Below are positions 1-7,479 of a stretch of DNA of 19,061 nt, in pieces. Both the position numbers and the translations under genes were made by a program. Below the pieces are notes generated by a model that was not told the origin of the DNA, did not search any database, and saw only the letters and a list, made by a program, of their open reading frames with translations. Location of the stretch: positions 1-19,061 of the forward strand of contig CAZUYD010000032.1 in assembly GCA_964624825.1 (NCBI GenBank), read 5' to 3'. This stretch comes from Enorma sp964624825 (GTDB lineage Bacteria > Actinomycetota > Coriobacteriia > Coriobacteriales > Coriobacteriaceae). The stretch's first letter is position 1, and each line of letters opens with the position of its first letter.

Positions 1-42
1 GCACCATCGATGATTAATTGAGCAAAAATGTGCTGATAAAGA

Positions 43-155
43 ATAGCTGGTAATCTACGTGCGGCCGCCAGCTCGTTACACGCAATTGCCGGCCGTTCGC
101 ACAACTTGCCGGCCGTACGTGGCTGCGAGCCAATCCGCACGCGACTACCAGCTAT
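43..155. repeat. Nested inverted and tandem repeats downstream of the serine recombinase
   Basis: Three overlapping structures are visible. ATAGCTGGTA (43-52) recurs inverted as TACCAGCTAT (146-155), and the match extends to 12 of 13 bases over 43-55 against 143-155. CTACGTGCGGCCG (55-67) recurs inverted at 110-122 with 11 of 13 bases matching. Inside these arms a 20-base unit is tandemly repeated, with TTGCCGGCCGT at 86-96 and again at 106-116. No convincing gene covers this stretch. Its position 50 bases beyond the recombinase stop suggests a res-type or crossover site, but that is inference. A decayed regulatory region is the alternative. Confidence 0.55.
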
Positions 156-204
156 GTGCGACTTTTGGCTACCTACGCCCCACCTATTGTTCGCGTGAGC
201 GGCG

Positions 205-822
205 TCACGTGCGAGCCGAGTCGCGCGCCACCTTGTCCTGGCGCAACCACTTCTCGAACGTTGAGCGGCTGACGCCCAGCACCCGCGCCGCTTCCGCATG
301 CGTGACGTCGCCTGCCATAACCCGACTCTTGACCATCCCATAACTCGCGGGACGGGCTTTCTCGGGACGGCCGAACCGCACCCCGCGCGCCCTGGCCGAC
401 GCGATGCCCTCCGCCTGACGATGCCGAATGTTCTCGCGCTCAACCTGCGCGACATAGGAAAGCAACTGCAACATCACGTCCGCGATGAAGGTGCCGGTAA
501 TGTCCTGTGCTGTGTGACGGGTGTCCAGCAGGGGCATATCAAGCACAACGATCTGCACGCCGCGCTCCCTGGTAAGACGCCCCCACTGATCGAGAATCTC
601 GGCATAGTTGCGTCCCAACCGGTCGATGCTCGTCACCACGAGCACATCGCCCTTGCGAACGCGCGCCATGAGCGCACGGTACTGAGGGCGGTCGAAATCT
701 GCCCCCGAGTAATAGTCGATAAAGATATTGGACATCTCCAGCGGGAATTCCCGTAGGGCGTCAATCTGTCGATTGACGTTCTGGTCACGTGTCGAAACCC
801 GCGCATAGCCGTATACCACCAT
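205..822 (-). CDS. Small serine recombinase (resolvase/invertase family)
   Basis: This is a 205-residue serine recombinase, which breaks and rejoins DNA through a phosphoserine link. The N-terminus YGYARVSTRDQ carries the nucleophile Ser10, and the conserved arginines of SIDRLGRN are at about 68 and 71. The long E-helix with YVAQVERENIRHRQAEG is at about 123-139. GVRFGRP leads into a C-terminal helix-turn-helix (THAEAARVLGVSRSTFEKWL, about 174-193). The size fits resolvases and invertases of the Tn3/Hin type. I chose the ATG at 822 because GGAAGGG lies 7 bases upstream and the protein then begins exactly like the family; an ATG 11 codons further up lacks support. No transposase accompanies it. 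Whether it acts as a resolvase, an invertase or a domesticated relic cannot be told from sequence alone. Confidence 0.93.
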   Translation of the reverse strand: MVVYGYARVSTRDQNVNRQIDALREFPLEMSNIFIDYYSGADFDRPQYRALMARVRKGDVLVVTSIDRLGRNYAEILDQWGRLTRERGVQIVVLDMPLLDTRHTAQDITGTFIADVMLQLLSYVAQVERENIRHRQAEGIASARARGVRFGRPEKARPASYGMVKSRVMAGDVTHAEAARVLGVSRSTFEKWLRQDKVARDSART

Positions 823-894
823 GGTGTGTCCCTTCCTTACGCCTAGTGGATACAACGTCTTTGCCCCACGGCACGCGGTGCAGCGCGCAGAGCA

Positions 895-936
895 AATCCG
901 CGCGGCGCGTGGGCTGATCCACGCGCCGTGCGGATT
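895..936 (-). terminator. GC-rich 18-bp stem-loop between tyrS and the recombinase
   Basis: The arms AATCCGCGCGGCGCGTGG (895-912) and CCACGCGCCGTGCGGATT (919-936) pair over 18 bp with one mismatch around a 6-base loop. On the minus strand it lies about 70 bases after the tyrS stop and is followed only by a short T-rich stretch (ATTTGCTCT). It may therefore be a weak or factor-assisted tyrS terminator. It could instead be a recombinase-related site: the ten bases AATCCGCACG of its right arm (read on the minus strand) also occur on the plus strand at 132-141, beyond the other end of the recombinase gene. Confidence 0.5.
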
Positions 937-969
937 AGTTCAGGCGATGAACGGGACTGTTTTTGCAAT

Positions 970-999
970 CGCACCACAAGAGGTGCGTCGCATCTTGTG
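970..999 (-). repeat. Two overlapping hairpins just after the tyrS stop
   Basis: CGCACC (970-975) pairs with GGTGCG (982-987), and alternatively CACAAGA (975-981) pairs with TCTTGTG (993-999). The two pairings share bases, so only one can form at a time. They lie about 10 to 40 bases past the tyrS stop on the transcribed strand. No clear T-run follows on that strand. They may protect the mRNA 3' end. Confidence 0.35.
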
Positions 1000-1008
1000 C
1001 TTCGCTCG

Positions 1009-2223
1009 TTACGCGAGGCGGGCGAACCGGCGCTTGCCTACCTGCAGCACGACGCCCGCATGGAGCAGCGCCGGATCGATGTTGTAGCTCTTCGGCTCAA
1101 CCGGTTGCTGGTCGATCTTCACGCCGCCACCGTCGATGAGACGGCGCGCCTCGCCCGTGCTGGGCGCAAGCCCTGCGGCCTTGAGCACGCCGGGCAGGTA
1201 GATGCACCCCTCGTCGTTCGGGGCGAGGTCCACTTCGACCTCGGCGATGTCCTCGGGTAGCTGCGACTTCTTGAACACGCGGTCGAACGCAGCCATGGCC
1301 TCTTCGCCCGCCCCTGCACCATGGTAGGCATCGACGATGTTGACCGCGAGCGCGCGTTTCAGCGCATACGGATCGGCCGAGCCGTCGGCAAGCGCGGCGT
1401 CGATCGCATCGACCTCGTCCACCGAGCGCGTCGAAGCCAGGCGATAGTACTTGCCGATCATCTCGTCCGGAATGGACATGATTTTGCCGAAGGCGTCCGC
1501 CGGCGCATCGGTGAGACCAACGTAGTTGCCGTACGATTTGCTCATCTTGCGCGTGCCATCGGTGCCCTCGAGCAACGGCATGGTGAGCGCCACCTGCGGC
1601 TCCATGCCCATCTTCTCCATGAGCTCACGGCCAGCGAGCAGGTTGAACAGCTGGTCGGTTCCACCCATCTCCACATCGGCCTCAATCTTAACCGAGTCGT
1701 ACGCCTGCATCACGGGATACAGGAACTCATGCAACGCGATGGGCGTCTGGCTCTGGTAGCGCTTGGTGAAGTCGTCGCGCTCCAGGATGCGCGCGACGGT
1801 GAACTTGCTGCACAGCTCGAGCAGACCCTTGAGGTCGAGCGAGAGGATCCAGTCGCCGTTGTGGACGATGGTGGTCTTCTCGGGGTCGAGAATCTTCATG
1901 GCCTGGCTCACATAGGTGGCAGCGTTCTGCTCGATCTGCTCCTGCGAAAGCTGCGGGCGCGTGGAGTTCTTGCCCGACGGGTCCCCGATCAGCGCGGTGC
2001 CGTTGCCAATGATGAGCGTCACCTTGTGGCCGAAGTCTTGGAACTGGCGCATCTTGCGCAGGGGCACGGCGTGACCCAGGTGCAGATCCGGGCTGGTGGG
2101 ATCGACGCCCAGCTTGATGTTGAGCGGCACGCCCCGCTCGAGCTTCTTCTTGAGATCCGCCTCGGGCACGATCTGCGCCGCGCCCGATGTGATGATGCGC
2201 ATCTGCTCTTCAACTGGTAGCAC
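1009..2223 (-). CDS. tyrS: Tyrosyl-tRNA synthetase, KMSKS (TyrZ-like) type
   Basis: This class I synthetase charges tRNA-Tyr with tyrosine in the cytoplasm. The 404-residue protein has the HIGH-type motif HLGH at 48-51, preceded by DPTSPDLHLGH, and the second signature KMSKS at 226-230 (DGTRKMSKSYGNYVG). KMSKS replaces the KFGKT of the E. coli type, which places it in the second bacterial TyrRS group. YDSVKIEADVEMGGTDQ at about 175-190 forms part of the tyrosine pocket. A C-terminal S4 RNA-binding domain (GEARRLIDGGGVKIDQQPV) occupies about 357-404. The start is the GTG at 2223: an AGGAGGA lies at 2229-2235 and the protein then has normal length, whereas the ATG at 2262 has no ribosome site. 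The gene stands alone behind a 381-base leader region. I saw no T-box in that leader. Confidence 0.97.
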   Translation of the reverse strand: MLPVEEQMRIITSGAAQIVPEADLKKKLERGVPLNIKLGVDPTSPDLHLGHAVPLRKMRQFQDFGHKVTLIIGNGTALIGDPSGKNSTRPQLSQEQIEQNAATYVSQAMKILDPEKTTIVHNGDWILSLDLKGLLELCSKFTVARILERDDFTKRYQSQTPIALHEFLYPVMQAYDSVKIEADVEMGGTDQLFNLLAGRELMEKMGMEPQVALTMPLLEGTDGTRKMSKSYGNYVGLTDAPADAFGKIMSIPDEMIGKYYRLASTRSVDEVDAIDAALADGSADPYALKRALAVNIVDAYHGAGAGEEAMAAFDRVFKKSQLPEDIAEVEVDLAPNDEGCIYLPGVLKAAGLAPSTGEARRLIDGGGVKIDQQPVEPKSYNIDPALLHAGVVLQVGKRRFARLA

Positions 2224-2296
2224 TTCTGTCCTCCTGCAAGCCCAGCGCCCGCGCTGCAACATGGGCGGCGCTTCTCAAATCAATAGCTGTTTAGTT

Positions 2297-2312
2297 TAGC
2301 GAAGTTTCGCTA
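2297..2312. promoter_or_regulatory. Operator-like inverted repeat upstream of tyrS
   Basis: TAGCGAA (2297-2303) and TTCGCTA (2306-2312) are perfect inverted repeats separated by two bases, within an AT-rich stretch about 75 bases upstream of the tyrS start. The size and spacing suit a dimeric repressor site or a short hairpin in the tyrS leader. No regulator is identified. Confidence 0.35.
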
Positions 2313-2489
2313 TGCCTGTTCGGGAATATCCAATGCCGTATAACAAACCCGTATCGCGAGGTTCGTGCCGGGAAGCTCGCACGGCTAAACCTCCGTTATG
2401 GGATTCACGCGGGGAAACATGCAATGGGGAAAGCGGCGCGGAATTCGCATCGGGCTCGCACCGCGCGATTCGCGTCCTGAAGCAACGTC

Positions 2490-2544
2490 TAGCCAGAAGG
2501 GGTTTCCGAGGGGCGCTCTCTGGCCGAGAGGCGCCCTCTGGCTA
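2490..2544. repeat. Compound stem-loop between the membrane-protein gene and tyrS
   Basis: The outer arms TAGCCAGA (2490-2497) and TCTGGCTA (2537-2544) pair perfectly. Inside them GGGCGC (2511-2516) pairs with GCGCCC (2531-2536), and CTCTC pairs with GAGAG around the loop TGGCC. A run of A sits beside the outer arm on the plus strand (2544-2547), and no T-run follows the structure in either direction. It lies 60 bases past the end of the upstream minus-strand gene. It could be that gene's 3' structure or part of a long tyrS leader. Confidence 0.5.
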
Positions 2545-2604
2545 AAACGCGCGTCGTGATCTCACGCTCGCGTTTCGCGGCCGCGCGCAAAGACCGAAAT
2601 CTCA

Positions 2605-4191
2605 TCAAGACAGAACCGAGTAGTACCCGATGACCGACTCCTTGCCGTACCACTGGGCAAGCCGGAAGTTGATGTAGTTGTTCATGTTGTCTTTAATGTC
2701 GCCCATGAACAGCACCTTTGGCCCCACGGTGTAAAACGGCACATCAACCGAGGCATCATCGCTCTGCTCAAGCTTCGCGATGCGCTCCCACACCTGCTCG
2801 TCGTACTCCTGTGCCTCGCCCGATATGATCGATGCCGCCGCAGACATCGATGTCAGGTCGTCGCGGTGCCGCTCGTCCACCGCCAGCGACACCACCATCA
2901 ACACGAGCACCGTCATGCATATGCACGCATGCGCAGGGACCGCGCGGCAAAGGCGGTGCCACACGTCGCGCGATGCGCGGCGCTCCATCTTGCGAACCGC
3001 CCAGCCGCATGTCCAGCCAACGCAAACGTAGACCAAAAGCACGAAGAGGTCGTAGCGGATGTTCTGCACACGGCCCGGCCCCACCGTGCCCATCGAGTAG
3101 AAGGTAGGCGCGAAGCTTGCCATGAAGAGCGTGAGCGAGACCAGCGCCACAACGCCCGGAAGCGCGAACGAGCACGTGGTTCGCCGCGCGATCGCCACGA
3201 ACACGGGAAGCGCGATCACAAGGGAGAGCACCATGAAGCCGTTCGTCCAGAGCAGCGCGTATTCAAAGCCCGCAAGGCCGCTGCGCACGAGCGTCATCAA
3301 CACGCCGAGGTTGTCGCCGGGAAACTGCGTCGCCTGCCGCACGGCGTTGCCGGGCGCCGCCATGGAACAGGCAAACCCTCCTACCAGCACCAAGAGCGCG
3401 GGCACGAGCAGCCACGCCGCGCGCCTGCCGCGCACGATGCCGACCATCACCGCGCCCGTCAGCGCAATTACCGAGACCAGCCCGGTGACGAAGTTTCCCC
3501 CGGCGACCACGAACGCCAAAAGAGCCAGCGCGACCGCGCGCACACAGGAGCCCTGCACGGAAAGCGCGCCCCGGCGCGTGCGACCGTGCAGCAGCCGCAC
3601 GCTCAGCCCGCAACCGAGCAGCATGAGCGCATGGTAGAACGTATAGTACACGGCCGAGTTGTACCACCAGATACCCTCGACGGGGCTGGGCAGCAGCTGC
3701 ATCTGCAACAGCAAAATCAAGCAGGTGAGCGCCAACCAGGGAGCACGACCCGTCCCGAGCACGTCGCGCAGAACCACCGACGTGACATAGCCCGTCGAGA
3801 GCACGAGCGCCGCAATGATCGCCACCGCGCCGAGACCATAGAGCTCCTCGGAAAAGACCCCGGGCTGCAGCGCCATGAGCACGATAGCCGAATAGGTGCC
3901 CTGCCAGCCATCGTAGGTATCTACCGCCTCGGTCAATGCGGCAGCCACCGCCCCAAGCACCCCTTCCCCCGCCTCGAGCGCCAGATGGGCATCGACCCCG
4001 TAGTGCCAGTCATCTGCATAGCTGTGATCGTATGCCGAGATGGCGAACATGGGAACGAGCGCGATGGCAAGGACGATGGCAAGCGCGATGGCAAGCGTTC
4101 GCATGGGACGCGCGCTCAGCCATGAAGCGCAGGCGCGCAGGCGCGGCACCCTTCGGCGAACCGTATTGAGCGACTCCTGCTCGGCCGTCAT
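2605..4191 (-). CDS. Polytopic membrane protein, DUF6056/GT-C-like
   Basis: This 528-residue integral membrane protein has about eleven hydrophobic segments. A short basic N-terminus is followed by the first membrane helix at about 31-52. Right after it comes an acidic motif SYADDWHYG (57-65) and then YDGWQGTYS (93-101). This arrangement is typical of DUF6056-type proteins and resembles GT-C glycosyltransferases, where an acidic pair in the first extracytoplasmic loop is catalytic. About 85 residues at the C-terminus are soluble (from DERHRDD onward). The start is the ATG at 4191 with AGGGAGG at 4197-4203; an upstream in-frame ATG at 4326 would run through the divergent promoter region and has no ribosome site. 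It is divergent from a penicillin-binding protein, which supports a cell-envelope role such as glycan or polymer decoration. The substrate is unknown and the family assignment is from memory of motifs. Confidence 0.8.
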   Translation of the reverse strand: MTAEQESLNTVRRRVPRLRACASWLSARPMRTLAIALAIVLAIALVPMFAISAYDHSYADDWHYGVDAHLALEAGEGVLGAVAAALTEAVDTYDGWQGTYSAIVLMALQPGVFSEELYGLGAVAIIAALVLSTGYVTSVVLRDVLGTGRAPWLALTCLILLLQMQLLPSPVEGIWWYNSAVYYTFYHALMLLGCGLSVRLLHGRTRRGALSVQGSCVRAVALALLAFVVAGGNFVTGLVSVIALTGAVMVGIVRGRRAAWLLVPALLVLVGGFACSMAAPGNAVRQATQFPGDNLGVLMTLVRSGLAGFEYALLWTNGFMVLSLVIALPVFVAIARRTTCSFALPGVVALVSLTLFMASFAPTFYSMGTVGPGRVQNIRYDLFVLLVYVCVGWTCGWAVRKMERRASRDVWHRLCRAVPAHACICMTVLVLMVVSLAVDERHRDDLTSMSAAASIISGEAQEYDEQVWERIAKLEQSDDASVDVPFYTVGPKVLFMGDIKDNMNNYINFRLAQWYGKESVIGYYSVLS

Positions 4192-4441
4192 GAAAGCCTC
4201 CCTTTCCTTCCCCACGCAGCCCAAGTGCTCGCGCACGCCGCCGCAGACCCACCCATGAAACGCCGCCGCGCTGCCAGCTCTAGCCCGCATGAGGTATGCA
4301 GTCAGTCTGGAATTTGCCCTCGTCAAGAATACCCGACCGAAATGGAGGACGTGTTACGGTATCGTGGAACCGTATATGCCTGACGATCATAGGCCGATCG
4401 TCGGTTCTTTCGCATCGACCGAAACCCAACAGGAGGTCGCT
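4192..4441. promoter_or_regulatory. Divergent promoter region between membrane protein and PBP genes
   Basis: These 250 bases must carry the promoters for both flanking divergent genes. The plus-side ribosome site AGGAGGT is at 4431-4437 and the minus-side site is at 4197-4203. An inverted repeat, GACGATC (4382-4388) and GATCGTC (4396-4402) with a 7-base spacer, lies 40 bases upstream of the PBP start. It could be an operator or a leader hairpin. AT-richer DNA at 4300-4380 is the likely promoter zone, but I could not assign hexamers with confidence. Confidence 0.45.
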
Positions 4442-6655
4442 ATGGGTCCTCGCCAACGCTATCACCAGCGGCATAGCGCAAAGACGCACATCGTCCCGAT
4501 TATCATCGCGTCGTTTTTCGGGTTCCTCTTCCTCACGGTCGCTGCGTTCGGCATCGGCATGATCGGCGTGATCGACGGCTGGCTCCAGGACCTGCCCGAC
4601 TACACCGACACGGATCTGTACCTCTCGAGCGAGCCGACCACGATCCTCGATGCCGATGAGAACGTGATCGCGAGCTTCTATACGGAGAACCGCACCACGG
4701 TCTCGCTCGATGAGATCTCTCAGTATGTGCTCGACGGCACGGTCGCCACCGAAGACGAGCGCTTCTACGAGCACGGCGGCTTCGACCCTGTCGGCATCTT
4801 GCGCGCCGCCTGGGTGCAGCTCACCGGCGGCTCCGAGGGCGCCTCGACCATCACCCAGCAACTCGTGCGCAACACGATCCTGCAAGATGAGCAGTTCGAT
4901 ATGACCATCGAGCGCAAGGTGCGCGAAATCTACCTAGCCGTGAAGGTCGAGGAGACCTTCACCAAAGATGAGATCCTCAACATGTACCTGAACGCCATCT
5001 ACTATGGCCACGGCGCCTATGGCATCGAAGCGGCCGCGCAAACGTACCTGTCGAAAAGCGCGAGCGAGCTGACGCTTGCCGAGGCTGCGCTGCTCATCGG
5101 CCTGCCGAACGCGCCGTCGACATACGATCCCACCGTCAACCCAGACCTGGCGATTCAGCGCCGCAACACCGTGCTGAACCGCATGTACACCAACGGCTAC
5201 ATCACAGAGGAGGAGCGCGACGCGGCGCAGGCGGAAGAGCTGGTGCTCAATGTTTCCGAGACCTCCGATACCGGCGTGGACATCGAGAGCTCCCCCTATT
5301 TTGTTGAATATGTCCAGCAGCTGCTCGCGGATGAGTTCGACTACGACCAAATCTTCTCGGGCGGCCTCACGGTGTACACCACCATTCAGTCCGATGTGCA
5401 GGAGGCGGCCGAGACCGCGGTCACCGACCAGCTTGGCGTCTATGACCTCGACGGGCTCGAAGCAGGCATGACCGTCATCGACAACGACACCGGCTACATC
5501 GTGGCGATGGTCGGCGGAACCGACTACTACGCCGACGACGAGCACGTCAACCACGCCACCTCGCAAAGACAAACAGGGTCATCGTTCAAGGCGTTCACCC
5601 TCGCCACCGCCATTGAAGAGGGAATGAACCCCGATATCATCATCGACTGCACGTCGCCGCAATACTTTGACGACGGCACCTACCGCGTGGGCAACATCAA
5701 CAACGTGGACTATGGCTACATCTCGCTCGCGCGCGCCACGGAGGTGTCATCGAACACGGGATACGTGCGCGTCCAGAAGGCCGTCGGCGTCGAGAACGTC
5801 ATCGAGATGTGCCACCGCCTGGGCATCGAGGACGAGCTGGAGGCAGTGACCTCGCTCACGCTGGGAACGCAGTCGCTCTCAACGCTGCAGATGGCCGAGG
5901 CGTACTCGACCTTTGCGACCGGCGGCATCCATCGCGACGCCGTAGCGATCACCAAGATCACCAACCGCAACGGCGAGACCATCTACGAGTACGAGGACTC
6001 TGGCGAGCGCGTACTCGACGCCGCCGTGGCCTCGACGGTCACCGACATCCTCGAGGGCGTCATTTCCAACGGCACCGCCACGAGCGCGCAGCTTTCGGTC
6101 AACCAGCCCTTCGCCGGCAAGACGGGTACCACCGACGGCTCCACCGACTTGTGGTTCTGCGGGTACACGCCTCAGTACACGGCTGCGATCTGGGTTGGCT
6201 ATACCGCCGGGTCCATAGAGATCACCATCAACGGCTCCTACGCCTCTACGTCGAACTTCCCCATCCCGATAGCGCGCAACTTCTTCAATACCGTGCTTGA
6301 GGGCGTTGAACGCGAAGAGTTCCCCGAGGGCGGCACACCAACCTACAAGGACAACTCGGTATGGACGGTCGATGGCGAACCGCTCGATAGCTCGAGCGCC
6401 ACAAGCAGTACCACTGAAGCCGACACGGAATCTGAGGAAGATTTACTCGATTCTGACACGACCAACGAGACGACTGATGCTTCCAGCAGCGCGGCCACAT
6501 CGGATACATCGAGCGACTCAGACGCTTCAAGCAGCACAACGGTGACGTCTCCCACCACCACGCCCGATTCCAGCACCAGCACGGATACGTCGACCACCAC
6601 GCCTGACACGGGCTCAGGTTCAGGGTCTGACTCATCGGGGGACGATGGCACATAG
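4442..6655 (+). CDS. Class A penicillin-binding protein (bifunctional transglycosylase/transpeptidase)
   Basis: This PBP1-type enzyme polymerises lipid II and cross-links peptidoglycan at the outer face of the membrane. The 737-residue protein has a short basic cytoplasmic tail and one membrane anchor (about 18-44). The GT51 domain shows ATEDERFYEHGG (catalytic Glu104), GASTITQQLVRN (133-144) and RKVREIYLAVKVE (158-170). The transpeptidase domain has SSFK with Ser380 as nucleophile, SSN at 436-438 and KTGT at 560-563. From about 650 to the end it is a low-complexity tail of Ser, Thr and Asp with some Pro and Gly, common in Gram-positive class A PBPs though long here. The ATG at 4442 follows AGGAGGT at 4431-4437; an in-frame ATG at 4289 would add an unrelated leader. 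A strong terminator follows at 6733. Confidence 0.96.
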   Translation: MGPRQRYHQRHSAKTHIVPIIIASFFGFLFLTVAAFGIGMIGVIDGWLQDLPDYTDTDLYLSSEPTTILDADENVIASFYTENRTTVSLDEISQYVLDGTVATEDERFYEHGGFDPVGILRAAWVQLTGGSEGASTITQQLVRNTILQDEQFDMTIERKVREIYLAVKVEETFTKDEILNMYLNAIYYGHGAYGIEAAAQTYLSKSASELTLAEAALLIGLPNAPSTYDPTVNPDLAIQRRNTVLNRMYTNGYITEEERDAAQAEELVLNVSETSDTGVDIESSPYFVEYVQQLLADEFDYDQIFSGGLTVYTTIQSDVQEAAETAVTDQLGVYDLDGLEAGMTVIDNDTGYIVAMVGGTDYYADDEHVNHATSQRQTGSSFKAFTLATAIEEGMNPDIIIDCTSPQYFDDGTYRVGNINNVDYGYISLARATEVSSNTGYVRVQKAVGVENVIEMCHRLGIEDELEAVTSLTLGTQSLSTLQMAEAYSTFATGGIHRDAVAITKITNRNGETIYEYEDSGERVLDAAVASTVTDILEGVISNGTATSAQLSVNQPFAGKTGTTDGSTDLWFCGYTPQYTAAIWVGYTAGSIEITINGSYASTSNFPIPIARNFFNTVLEGVEREEFPEGGTPTYKDNSVWTVDGEPLDSSSATSSTTEADTESEEDLLDSDTTNETTDASSSAATSDTSSDSDASSSTTVTSPTTTPDSSTSTDTSTTTPDTGSGSGSDSSGDDGT

Positions 6656-6989
6656 CGGAGGGCTGATGATAATCAGGCTGTTCGCACGCGACGGATAGTC
6701 TGAGACACGCGCGCACCCGGCCGCAACGAACCTCGCCCCCATCTTCTACCGAGGAGATGGGGGCGATTTGTGTTTCCCAGCTTGGGCGCGTTGAGCTCGA
6801 TGCCTCAGCGCCCATGTTCTCGGTTGACGCCGCGCATGGCACGGCACAACGATAGCGTCTTGTGAACCATGGGCGCGGCGTAGCTCCTGCAAGCAGCCTG
6901 TAGGCACACGAATCCACCCGCCGCGTTGTTTGAGAGCCCGCGCTAGCAGATGCCGCAACGCAGGTGTGCAGGCGCGCTGTGCGGGAACG
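6656..6989. other. Convergent intergenic region after the PBP gene and argR
   Basis: Two genes end toward each other here. The region contains the plus-strand terminator at 6733-6775. The remainder (6776-6989) is GC-rich and shows no ribosome site followed by a plausible protein on either strand. I found no comparable terminator for argR. Confidence 0.6.
6733..6775 (+). terminator. Rho-independent terminator of the PBP gene
   Basis: TCGCCCCCATCT (6733-6744) pairs perfectly with AGATGGGGGCGA (6755-6766) around a 10-base loop. It is followed on the plus strand by TTTGTGTTT (6767-6775). It lies about 80 bases after the PBP stop. The opposite direction lacks a T-run, so it is directional. Confidence 0.93.
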
Positions 6990-7427
6990 CTATCGGCGCG
7001 GGTTGCAGAGCTTGGAGATGAGCGCCTCGAACCGAATGCCGTCCTCCTCGGTGCCCGCAATCACCAAAATGGTATCGTTTCCTGCAAGGGAACCCATCAC
7101 CGCGGGAAGCTCCGCAGCATCGATCGCCGCGGCGATGCCGGATGCCGTGCCCGGCTGCGCCTTGACCAAAACCAGGTTTCCGGTGCGCACGACCTCGACG
7201 ACCAGCTCTGATACCATGCGCTGCAGGTGCAGGTCTTCCGCAAGCACATAGATTCCCTCGGGCAGCTTGCGAAGACCCATGTCGGCAATATCGCGCGAGA
7301 TGGTAGCCTGCGTGCAATCGAACCCATACGCTTTGAGCTCTTCGACAAACATGCGCTGGGTGCGAACATTCTTGTTGCGCACGATCTCTCGAATCGCATT
7401 CTGTCGTCCATTGCGCTTCTTCGCCAT
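6990..7427 (-). CDS. argR: Arginine repressor ArgR
   Basis: ArgR is a hexameric DNA-binding protein that senses L-arginine and controls arginine biosynthesis and catabolism. The 145-residue length is normal. The N-terminal winged helix-turn-helix has the recognition segment QATISRDIADMGL (40-52). The C-terminal oligomerisation and arginine-binding domain shows PGTASGIAAAID (92-103, with Asp103 as the expected ligand contact) and GSLAGNDTILV (112-122). The ATG at 7427 is preceded by GAGGGG 7 bases upstream. No arginine biosynthesis genes are in the window, so it stands apart from its usual targets. It probably autoregulates from the AT-rich region upstream, but I could not identify a clear ARG box. 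Confidence 0.96.
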   Translation of the reverse strand: MAKKRNGRQNAIREIVRNKNVRTQRMFVEELKAYGFDCTQATISRDIADMGLRKLPEGIYVLAEDLHLQRMVSELVVEVVRTGNLVLVKAQPGTASGIAAAIDAAELPAVMGSLAGNDTILVIAGTEEDGIRFEALISKLCNPRR

Positions 7428-7479
7428 TTGAATACCCCTCAGGAATACCGTGATCTCGGTTCCACGATTTTTGAATCAG

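Larger units (their letters stand above)
2224..2604. other. 381-base intergenic region upstream of tyrS
   Basis: No gene is supported here. Read toward tyrS (minus strand) it holds a compound stem-loop at 2490-2544, smaller GC-rich dyads such as CGCGATTCGCG near 2463-2473, a 7-bp inverted repeat at 2297-2312 and finally the tyrS ribosome site at 2229-2235. The stretch 2275-2345 is AT-richer than its surroundings and is the most likely place for the tyrS promoter, although no good -35/-10 pair stands out. A plus-strand open frame at 2312-2545 has no ribosome site and no recognisable protein features. Confidence 0.6.

Noticed and set aside
1321..2220. Long plus-strand open frame of 299 codons opposite tyrS
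   Set aside because: It is the antisense shadow of tyrS in GC-rich DNA, with no ribosome site and no recognisable domains.
2224..2604. T-box riboswitch upstream of tyrS
   Set aside because: I looked for the conserved TGG-ACC type box and antiterminator near the tyrS start and found neither; no terminator with a T-run precedes the gene.
2866..4125. Plus-strand open frame of 419 codons
   Set aside because: It is antisense to the membrane-protein gene. The His/Arg/Glu-rich product reflects codon bias of the opposite strand.
6388..6652. The Ser/Thr/Asp-rich end of the PBP as a frameshift artefact
   Set aside because: The frame stays open to a normal stop followed by a terminator, and such tails are known in Gram-positive class A PBPs.
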